From NCBI RefSeq assembly GCF_002443255.2, contig NW_019211456.1, forward strand, positions 40,589,891 to 40,653,890: 64,000 nt of DNA, read 5' to 3'. Positions within the stretch are counted from its first letter, which is position 1. Every line of letters starts with the position of its first letter. A model generated the notes under the pieces. The model saw nothing but the letters and a program-made list of their open reading frames with translations. It had not been told where the DNA came from and did not search any database. This stretch comes from Varroa destructor (Eukaryota; Arthropoda; Arachnida; Mesostigmata; Varroidae). This document shows positions 24,047 to 33,896 of the stretch, in pieces. A program made the position numbers and the translations under genes.

Positions 24047-24930
24047 CTACCACTTAGTCTGACCCGAATAAGGTCGTCCTCCATGGTGTCCACTTCCAAA
24101 CGAGGCTCTAGGTCCCGCTCCGTACTGCAATGCGGCCTGTTCACCAGTGAGAGCCGACGACTGGTAGATGGCATCGGCAGCATCCTTCGATTCTGTTCCG
24201 AGTTCGTTGGTTACCACCTTCGCATGGAATCCGGTTTCGTCGGCGTGATACTCAACCTTACGACTCCGTCCGTCGGCCAACTGTATCACATAATGGCCCT
24301 GCACTCTCCTACCGTCCGAGCTCTGGCTGTGGCCATGGGTTCCTTCAGCATCCTGTGAAGTGTATCCAAACTGGTATGGTTGAGGCGGGCCATAATTTTC
24401 ATAGCCTTCCTGGCCACCTCCTCCGCCACGGAAGTGTCCTGCGGTGCACAGTACTACCATTGATACAGCGAAAACAAGCGTCACAAAAATACTCTGAAAT
24501 AGATCAAAGAATCTGTGTTATGCCTAGCGGAAATTTTTCACAAGTGGACCCGATAAAAACATATCCATACAAAGGCTTGGTAACTTCGAAACATAACAAA
24601 AGAACTTGTAGAGGACTCAACTTTATTATCCCCAAGGCATTACTACCTTTCGTGTGTTACTTTGGCATTGTTTTTACTACATCCTCAAAATGTTTTTACT
24701 TAGAATGTCTCTGTCTACTCCTCCATCCAATCCACTCGTCAAACATGTTTCGCTAATTTTATACATGTGAACGCAAAGAACTTGCTAGTGATGTCCAAAA
24801 CACTTCTTCTAATGCACTTCGAACTAGAAACTCTGCGAGTTCTCACTTCTGATACCATAGAGCTACAGTTTACGGTAAAGCTTTCTTGTTCTCGCGCTCG
24901 CTGTTTCAGCCTCCCGTAATAGCTCACCAT
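24047..24930 (-). CDS. Cuticle protein with extended Rebers-Riddiford chitin-binding domain (two exons)
   Basis: This is a secreted exoskeleton protein, paralogous to the 16-kb gene. The model joins the start codon (24930-24928), a 434-base intron 24927-24494 (donor GTGAGC, acceptor ATTTCAG) and exon 2 (24493-24047), giving 149 residues. A signal peptide (MSIFVTLVFAVSMVVLCTAG) covers 1-20. A Gly-rich linker follows. The domain runs from PYQFGYTSQDAEGTHGH (from residue 40) through GHYVIQLADG (67-76) and VEYHADETGF (81-90), with conserved Tyr83, Gly89 and Phe90, to about 115. NELGTESKDAADAIY and SSALTGEQAALQY precede a short tail rich in Gly, His and Arg, ending GQTKW. It lacks the Tyr-rich insert of the 16-kb protein and is 17 residues shorter. 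The chosen ATG is the first after the predicted start of transcription, in the context CGCTATGG. No disabling lesions are visible. Chitin binding is inferred from the family. Confidence 0.9.
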
Positions 24931-25054
24931 AGCGACTAATTAAAGGCTGACTCAGCGTCTTTTTAGACTTAGAGTTTGTGCTTCTTCAATGGCAACAGAA
25001 TTTTCCTATGTGCGATGTTCTGTCTGCGGCTACTATGACAGGCTGATGTCACTT

Positions 25055-25089
25055 CTGACCGCTGCTTGCCACCACCGTCAACTTTTATA
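25055..25089 (-). promoter_or_regulatory. Core promoter of the 24-kb cuticle gene
   Basis: TATAAAAG on the minus strand at 25089-25082 is followed 33 bases later by an initiator-like GTCAGA with A at 25056. The 126-base predicted 5' UTR has no ATG before the start codon. The motif and spacing match the 16-kb gene. Confidence 0.65.
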
Positions 25090-28000
25090 CCTCTCCCTTT
25101 GGCAGACCTTTCTTCAGAGCGGGCGCTGTTGCATTTTCATTTGTGCTTGACCTTGTAGCTTACCCGCGCGACGCCTTAAATCCATTTCGTTATGGGGGAT
25201 ACTACCTTTACCTATATTTGTCGGAGGTGTTGTTAATAGTCGAGTATTTTAACTGCAATTTATTGATGTGAACGACAAACCACTTTGCATTACACTTATC
25301 CAACGAATCAGATGTACGCATTATGAAATAGTAATCCGCTTGTCGTATGAGAATATTACAATGCTACCGAGCGAGTCACACTGGCGGGCAAGTACAAACA
25401 GATGAATTTATGGGCAAAAGATCAAATAATGGATACCTACTAATTTGGACTCGGTTAGAGCCTTCGTTGATATATTGTCAGTCTCTGATTGTCGACCCAA
25501 TCCTTCACGACTTGGCTATAGCTACAAAACCCTTGGCCGAAAATATCTGATGAAGTGACCGAACCACGAATTCTGAAGCCCAATCAGCAGCAGCTGCCTA
25601 TACAGCCAATTAAATGCTGCTTAAATGTACAGGACAGGAGACGACACTAGCAGTGCAGAAGTTTAATCACAGGTGGCCTACCGATAAGACTATTATACAA
25701 TTTCTTTTTAGGGGAGTGCCTCTATGCACAACATCGGCCCAAGTAAGACAAGCGTAGTTTTTCCTGATGATATCAACTACTTCGGAAGAATTGTTTTCAG
25801 ATGAAGCCCCGATTACATTATTTATTACGGTAGTTTTAATGATTCTTCAATAGAGTTGTTAATCTGCTTCTGCAAGAGAAAGGAACGGATCTCTTGCAAG
25901 TCGGCCTTCTAATGGAACGGAGTATGTTGTAAATTTCTAAGCGTTTTGCAACCATGTCTCAAAAATCTTTGTTGTTACTTATTCACAATGATTTACTGAA
26001 AGCTGAAGTTAGTCAGGAACTTCACACAGCAGACGAGAACACGTATGTCGAAAATTCTTACTGATGAATCCGCCTTCAACAAAGTAAAGATTTTTAGTTC
26101 TCTGTTCGAAACCGCGTCAAAGATTGCATCAGAGGCATCTGTCAAGATACCAGTCGCTTCAAGCGCTAATTTATTCCGTCTGATACTTAGGTTTACTTCC
26201 TGATATCTGATCGCTTGGCTCTATACCTAGAACTAATAATAAATCATTGATTGAGTGTATAATGTCCTTACTGCCTCGCAACTCTACCTAGCTATTATGA
26301 AAATAGCTATGAAAATGTTTGTACGTCATTTACATTTTTATGAAGAGAAAATTTCCAAAGATGTTGTTTCAGCAAGCATGCGTCGCGAAGGCCACTTCTA
26401 GGCTCATCGCCTACTGATTAACTACCTTAATTCATTACTGGCTTCACCTGGCTATTCCATTATTGCGTTATGATTGCCAGTGTTAAAGAAGCTCCACTAC
26501 TCTTTCGTTATACACCTGCATCGCTACTTCACTGCTGGGCTGGACAATCGGCCCTTCGACAGCCCCAGCTGCCGTTGCAGGCGCTGGGTCCCAGCAAGCG
26601 ATCGAAATAATACGTACATAACTCACACTGGCAGTAGCAGAAAAAAGATGTGCTGTGAGAACGAAGCAGAATTTGGGTGCTTCATTCTGCTTCCCGCGTT
26701 CCCATTGCTATATCACTTCTGCCGCAACTTGTTCTAGGGAGGGTAGGCGGGAAAGATAGGAGATTTTGAAGAACGTTATCATTCATTTTCAGCGGCCGTC
26801 GAAGCTAAATGGCACCAACGACTCATTCCTATAGAAGCGCGAGCGAAACGAGAAGTGCGACTGCGCCGGTAGCGGCAAAAAGTGCAACCCATTCATACAG
26901 ACTTCAAGCGTTGTCAAATGAAGTCGAATATCCGCCCAAGCCACAACGGAGACAGCTAGGTCTATGGCGTTGGCACTTTTACGACAACTGAAGGAACTTT
27001 CATTATGGTGCGCTACGATAATGAGCAGAAAAGGAGGAGCAGTGATCGCTTCTTTTTTTTTTTTCTTTATCACAATTACAACCGTTGTAGAGCATTATGA
27101 TTTCAACTAATACCGGCAGCACCGTTCGGCCCATTGCTTCGATCCGTTGCTACGCATATGCTTTTGTACGACTAGATATATTTCATCCTCGAGGCGCGTA
27201 TTAGATTTTCAAGTCTTCGGCGTCGCTGGCCGTCGCTCTGCCCTGTTTCGAGCCTATAATCCGAGAAGCCCCGTCAGCTAATATCGGGCTCATCGTTACC
27301 CTGTAGACACTTTCATTACGGGCAACGAAGTTTCCTTTTTTATGATTACGTTTTTATTTTATTTTTTTAATTTGTTTACCTTTTGTGTCAAATGTTCTCG
27401 GATTTTTGCTATTCTTTTGGTAATAACGTGTTAAAATTGGCCTCAGGTACAGCCAGGCCGCAATTTTTCTTAGGAGCAAGCGGGCCTTCACGATGATTAA
27501 AACTTGTGCTCTGTGGGTTATCATACGCTGCCGACATGTAAACCGGACGTTAGCCGCACTGTTATAATTTATGGCCATGCTGTTGTAAATTAAAATACTC
27601 CGGCAGGTGGCTTCATTACATTGAGTCATTACTACTTATATTTAGGAATTGGGTCTCGTCAACACGAACGATATCTGTAGTAGAGTAGATGCTATTTTAA
27701 GATATCTGGAAAACATATATGGAAACTTGCTGACCAAAATTACGTTGTATCGAAAATTAAACTTACGTTCTGTATGTAAGTTTTGGCTTAAGCGTCGCTT
27801 AGCAGTATTAAGCAGAGGATTCAAAAGGTGACAGGAAACGCTAGACATATAGCATACCAGTACGGTTCACTAGCAGGGACAATTAATTGACACTTACTCG
27901 GACAGACCGAAATCAGAGTTCACCTACCCAAACGTTTTAGTTTCTATGTAGTAAGTATTTCTACGTTCAAAAGTTTGCCTTTCATTTTCAGTTTCAAAGT

Positions 28001-28205
28001 CAGGGAGACAGATATAAGAGTAGCTTTGCCACTGGTGATTTTTGTTATTATTATTATTGATATTATTATTTGATTTGGAGTTATTGATTTGAAGCCGATA
28101 TATGTTTATAACTGGGTTTAGAATATGTTCAACCTAGAGTTATATAAGCTAACTTAGCGGCCATATTGGCTATTTCAACCTTTCACATAAGTGCCGAGGG
28201 TTGAG
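25090..28205. other. Non-coding stretch with unresolved open frames
   Basis: The cuticle array ends here. A 60-codon plus frame with its ATG at 26809 (MAPTTHSYRSASETRSATAP onward) follows a CATTTTCAG and overlaps a 94-codon minus frame; neither is recognisable. Other frames (25347-25550, 27354-27629) have no motif. No RNA gene or repeat is identified. Confidence 0.4.
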
Positions 28206-28251
28206 CAACTCGTGTTAGGGAGATCTCACCAGATTTCCCTAACACGAGTTG
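28206..28251. repeat. Perfect 16-bp-arm hairpin
   Basis: CAACTCGTGTTAGGGA at 28206-28221 is the exact reverse complement of 28236-28251. The 14-base spacer between them can add two further pairs next to the stem. The flanks are not repeated nearby. Confidence 0.9.
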
Positions 28252-30285
28252 TCAAGTGACGCACGTTTTTTCGATGAGGGTTTTGTTCGGAATAAATGTC
28301 AGTGGTCGTTTACTACCTGTAAACCTGAGATTTGTGCCATTTCCAAGACTCAACTGTCGGCTGTCCCGATACTTTCCTCTGAGAGTCTGCTCTAGTTGCT
28401 AAATTATTCGTCAGCTCATAAACTATGATCTAGAAAAGTTTTCTTCTATTCTTTTTTTTTAATCAAAATAACGACAATTACCTTTCAGTAATGATCAACT
28501 TGTAATGAGCTTAACTTTACTCTATCTTACAATATCATTTTCATCAACTAAGGACCCATTAAGGCTACGCTTTAAAAAGATGGCCTGCCTGACCAGCCTT
28601 GGTTCCTGGATCCCCAACCGAGTTTCTTATGACCAACCATATTTAATATCTGTTCTTACCCACTGGGTGACTAATTAATCAATGATAGTTAGGGTGTGGC
28701 CGCGAGGAGCAACGGAAACAGTATTTCATCAAAGATGATGAACGTTAGGCTCACAGTGTTGATTCCTCAACCGCAAAGAGTTTTTGTTAGGCTAACATTT
28801 TTCTAGGTAAGAGTAGGGCATGCAACGCCTCTTACCTGCAATGCTATTCTGCTTTCTGGCCCACCTGCTCTTAATAGTTGGGTTGTTACTGTAATTATAT
28901 TGTGCTTGTTGTTGGATCGGCGAGTAATCACAGTTTCTCACAAGTATGTGCATTCCTGTAGAAGAACATACAGCATGAAACCTGTAGTATGCAGTCTCCG
29001 TCTGCGGCCTGAAACATCGCGTTCGATGGTATTCAACAATGACGACAGCTTATCCGTAGCGATACTGTGGCAGAGGCGGCGAACCAGAAATGAATTGAGG
29101 TTATGGTAACTTCTCACACCAGTTCTAGCTGAAGCTAGACAAAGCAACCCTTGCCTTTGCTGGAAGAGCAAAGATTCAAGTGTGAACTATGAGCATAAAT
29201 CTATGAATCTAAGTTTTATGCTAACATAAGCAGTCAGCGGCTGATACGCCAATACCAATACACCTTCTATTCTTATCATATGTTTATCTCGGAATTTGCG
29301 TTTTGTTTTTCCGGACACGACTACACCTTTCTTCCGTAACGATTTTCTTCTTCGTGGTGGTTCAGATGAACGCGGTGGCCTTCAGCGAATCGAGCGTACG
29401 ACGACGGTACCAACAGCATTACTATAGCATTTATTGAAGTTAGTCAGTCAATCACTATCGAGGCTGTTTTAGCTAACCTGCGTAAGCGTATCTAAGACAG
29501 CATTCTGTCTTTTAGAGACATGGATAGTGAACTGACAGGATTACATTTAAAGTACGATTTATAATTTTCTATTTTATGGTGGCACGAGCTGAATTCAGCT
29601 CGCGATATTCTTATTCGACACGCTAAATACACGACCGTGCTAAGATTACATTAGTTTTTTTGTGACGTTCTGATTCCCTTTTCCATTGTCCGAATATGTA
29701 TATATATATATATCCAAAGGTTATACTGGGACTAAATATCATTACTATAGCTTCAAGACAAAATGGTGTATATTAAATTACAAACTGTGCCCAAAGACTG
29801 CAGATGCTTTTCACTAAGCCGCACTTATTTCTCTACTAGACCGCAAAATTACACCAGACACTGTTCATCAATGTATTGCCGTGACCTAAAAAAGAAACAC
29901 TTACAATTATAACGGGTCGAAAAGAGAGAGAACCACATAGGCAGTGTGTTACAAAGAGCCCTTCGTTACAACGCAACACGTACAAAGCACATATTTGACA
30001 CGTAACTTCGATACGATATTTAACGGTACGAGGAGGTGGTAGCGTGAACGAAGAGCATCTGAGAGCAAAAAACCCATCTGGACGAGATGTCCCTTCACGA
30101 ATTAGAAGGCCGAACGGTTTCGATAGAAGTAATCGATAGAGTAATTTTATGTAGGACAGAGAATTTTCTACAAGCTGAAAGGGATTTGATGGCTATTAAG
30201 CCAGAAAGTTACTAATTACTAAATGCTTTCGCATTTAGCAATGATTTCGAGTAGGCCTCGACACTTTTTGTCAACTAATCGTTGC

Positions 30286-30288
<3 letters not shown>
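28252..30288. other. Non-coding stretch
   Basis: No confident gene. A plus frame near 28577-28680 (LTSLGSWIPNRVSYDQ) faintly resembles the WVPHEL segment of a mariner transposase but is too short to call. Overlapping plus (28900-29109) and minus (28938-29171) frames are unrecognised. Confidence 0.4.

Positions 30289-30332
<44 letters not shown>
30289..30332. repeat. (AG)22 microsatellite
   Basis: An uninterrupted AG dinucleotide repeat of 44 bases. Confidence 0.98.
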
Positions 30333-30334
<2 letters not shown>

Positions 30335-32139
30335 CGCATCGTTAACAGGACCGGTAAGACGAGATTTGCATAACTGGTAATAGTTTAATTGACAGCTCCC
30401 CCTTACGTCTATCAGTTTCTCTGTTGCTCTTTAGACTATCTTTAAATGATCACACGTATGCAAAAGATCTATTTAGAGCAGATTTCTATGAGAGCTTTAC
30501 GCCTGTCGATATTGAGATCATCCAAGGTTTCGTTGGTGTTTTTTTTGGTCCTATTTTAGGATACGGTTCGAATAGCAAGTTCCGTTTAAGCTCTTTCGTC
30601 TTGCCGTATAGATAGGCAGCACGATAATCCTAAATTAGCGTACAATATCTGCTTCTTTTTATAGCCTCGTTTTTAAATATGAACACTTTGGAAGGATGCC
30701 CAATATCGTTTCTAGTTGTAGCAGGCCTTTTCGTATCGTAGCAATAAGTTCTAGCATTAAGGATGGGATACGGTTCAGCGAATCTCTCGATAAAACCTGA
30801 CAAGATAGAATGGTTACGTTAACATTCTGAATACTTGCTGCAAATAAACGCATTGCTTTCGAGACCTAATAAAAAAAAAACTCCATAAATGTAACACTAA
30901 GAAAGGATATAGACAGATATATACATAGATTTCAAAGAAAGTATCAATTCTACGAACGGTTCATTCGTTCGTTTGACTTAAATAGCCGGTACACTTCTTA
31001 CCTCTCTTTACGACTGATGCTTTTAAGTCAAGCTTATGACTTTTCTTCAAGTTTAAGCCAGGATTTTTTTCAACGATAAGCCACCGCGAATACGATATGA
31101 ATCGAGCTACTTTTTAATATATATAAAGATATACAAAGGCTATTTTTCTTTTTAGTTAATCAATTCATCGCTGCCAAGATTCTGCCAGCATTTACGCGTG
31201 GAAGATTAGGTAGAAGCCACATAAGGGCTTCCTTACGTATAGGCTCAAAGGCCACAACTAATAGGTTTGTGTTAGCTTTTTTCTCATATAATGGTTGTCG
31301 GTTCCGATTATACCAAAATTCTGCTTTCATCTCATTTCTTAATGGAGAAAGAGTCCCGTTCCTCAGATAGCGGATATCAGTACGTTGAAAAGCACGCACC
31401 AAAAGCAGGTAGACCAGTTTTCTAGTCGAAGCGGATCAACAAGAATTGAGAAATGGGTTAGTAAACATCATTCGACGACCGCTTCGTTGTTGTACAGCGT
31501 TCGTATAATCATTGAGTTCTCTTGGTGGGCGTTGACGCTTCAAATGACACCCATTTTCATTGTGTATGTTTTCGTCTTCCTCTGTGTGTTATAGCCGTAT
31601 CCCAAGTTGTTCAGTGCGTAACTCATTTAGCGACCCAATCTGTATCGTCTCATCGTGGTTCGCTACCTATTTAGATGTAACTAAAACGTGCGTCCGAGAT
31701 TCTTCACGTCCCATCTTTCCTATAGCGACCAAGATATTTTGTGGGCAGTTGAATAGATCTAGTGACAACAATTGATTGCTATTATAAATGATTAAATCGT
31801 ATCGACGAAGTGGTGAGCGGCGGACTGCGTCGTCGCTGGCTTTTTGTTTGCCTTCAGAAACAAGCCTAGTGAAGTGGGGATGAACTGAGCAAGTTCGCAG
31901 AAAATCCACCCAGAAAGAAAATTCGTAGCGTATCTCGTTAAAACTGGACCGGTCATGAAGAGCGATAAGTCGAGGTAAAGTGCACTGGGTATTTCATTCT
32001 CGTCATTCTCGCTAGACAGCTTGGCAAACTAGAGGTCGTCTTATATTTTCACCTTTTTATTTTATACTCGATCTCTAATGTTTTTTAGTTCTTGGTTTAC
32101 CACTGTGCCAGTTAATAATCATTGTGCCTCGATTATGAT
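30333..32139. other. Non-coding stretch
   Basis: AT-rich DNA with short frames of no recognisable family (for example the 80-codon minus frame 31160-31402). Confidence 0.5.
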
Positions 32140-32175
32140 GACGCCGACGCCGACGCCGACGACGACGACGACGAC
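32140..32175. repeat. GACGCC/GAC short tandem repeat
   Basis: Three GACGCC units are followed by six GAC units, all in phase. No open frame of note contains it. Confidence 0.95.
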
Positions 32176-33398
32176 GGCATATAGTAGTCATAATAAATGA
32201 GCGGTTAGGGCTAATGGGCAAATTTTGTGTTTACTGTTGATACGCTGCATACACTCATGTACAAAAAGCTACCATTATTTTATCGGTTAGATTCGTAATA
32301 TCATGTCTATGACTATGTGCGTACAGGCAACGTTGCTTTCAGGCTTTTCACGCTGTGATGGCTGTCCTATTAAGGCTTGCAGTCATGACAATATCGTGAT
32401 CCACATTTAAGCATAAAAGATCTCGTTATCGATACCCCCGTTGTGACTGCACACTACCGTTAACAAACGTTAAAAGCAAAAAGAATATTCGCGCTTGATT
32501 TGGTAACTTCATTGTCATCCTAACAGTGATCGCCATTATCACTATATGTGCGTGAGTGCGTGTCTGAAATATCGTGCGTTCAGACTGCCACGGCACCATC
32601 CGCCTTCATCACCATCACCTTTTCGGATCACCACTGGTCTATAATGGTCCATATACGTTGACTGCTTTTTTTCGCTACCTTCTGTTGAACTTTGTCTTTA
32701 GTTTTAATTCACTGCTGTTCATACATCCGTTGACGTATCTCTGATTGATTATCTAGGCCATCCTTGATACCGTTGCTGACGATTGTTCATTGGCTCCTGA
32801 ATTGTACTTGTCCGGTGGCGGCGGTGGCCGGAACAGTTAGCCTTGCCCCTATGGTGATGGCTTGCCCAGCGATGATAACAGTCACTAATCCTATTACTGC
32901 TGCCAACAATACACAATTCTCAGCAGTTTTTTCATTGAGCATTACTCTTAGCACCGATCATCTGTTGCTGGTACTACCGCCCTAGGATAAACAGGATGGG
33001 GTAAATGAGTCCTGTTTATCACGTGTTCCACGTATGGGGCTTGAAGGCCCGTTTACACAGATAGGACACGACAGGACTTATAAGCGAATAGTAATAGGAA
33101 AAAATTGAATACACGCGCCACACTTGTCTTTAGAGGAATGTGTAGGTTAACAGAACTCGATTTTTTATGTTGTAGTGAATGAGTCTGAGGCAATACTTGA
33201 AAAGGATGAAGCTGTTTAAGAAAATTAACCTTACCCTATCGACAAAATAATGTATGATCTGGTACCCGATGATATTTATTTATACCCATTGATTTACAAG
33301 AAAGCCTCAGCCAGGACGACAATCTCAATCCTTAACTGTTTCCTTTTCTCCTAATAGACCCTCCACAGTGAAATAGGTATCTGCTAGCGAGCGTCATA
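32176..33398. other. Non-coding stretch
   Basis: No gene is recognised. The 73-codon plus frame 32764-32985 is hydrophobic (Ala/Thr/Val-rich) but has no family signature. Upstream parts of the LINE fragment at 33.4 kb may extend leftward into this region, too degraded to see. Confidence 0.4.
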
Positions 33399-33896
33399 AT
33401 GTACGCAGATGATCTTGTTATAGAGAGCCGCAATCGCATCAGAACGCTTAACCACTTTTTCCATCAACGTTACTGGCATAGGGTTAGGTTAGGTAAAACT
33501 ATGGAAAATCTGACGGAGAGGACAACTGGCACGGACAGATTCGACAGTATGTATATAAATCTACATTACTGGACGTTATATTAACACTAAGCTTAAAATG
33601 GTTGGGACGCATAACAAAAGAAGTGCTGCTTAGCGCGCCAGTTCCATCGATTACCTATCTGTAGATCTCTCAGCAAAGATTACACTCGGGCTATTTGATG
33701 TGCAAGTGAAGCCAACGGCTTTCAACGGTCTACATTTTTACTGAAATAACCTGCCAGCAAGCTGTTTATCAACACTGGATGGAGCCAAGCCTTGTTCGGT
33801 TAAACAGCGTGTGGGCTTCCGCCCCACCACGATGCGGGAGCTCATTTACTACCAGGCGCCTGATATACCACTCCTTATTTGGGAGTTCCGGAAATA
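33399..33896 (+). mobile_element. LINE reverse transcriptase tail, plus strand
   Basis: MYADDLVIESRN begins at 33399; YADD is the catalytic motif of retroelement reverse transcriptases, and its hydrophobic frame fits the palm strand. About 270 bases on, a frame reads KITLGLFDVQVKPTAFNGLH, a TGA, then NNLPASCLSTLDGAKPC, GFRPTTMRELIYYQAPDIPL and ends at TAG (33894-33896). This resembles the post-palm region of arthropod LINEs (LFD-x-KV-P-YG, then L-x-LE, then PT-S-L-YELA). The TGA and a frameshift between the two pieces show it is dead. The 5' part is missing or unrecognisable. Confidence 0.65.

Noticed and set aside
28577..28680. Fourth mariner fragment (LGSWIPNRVSYDQ)
   Set aside because: Only one short segment resembles the WVPHEL linker; no other transposase motif is nearby.
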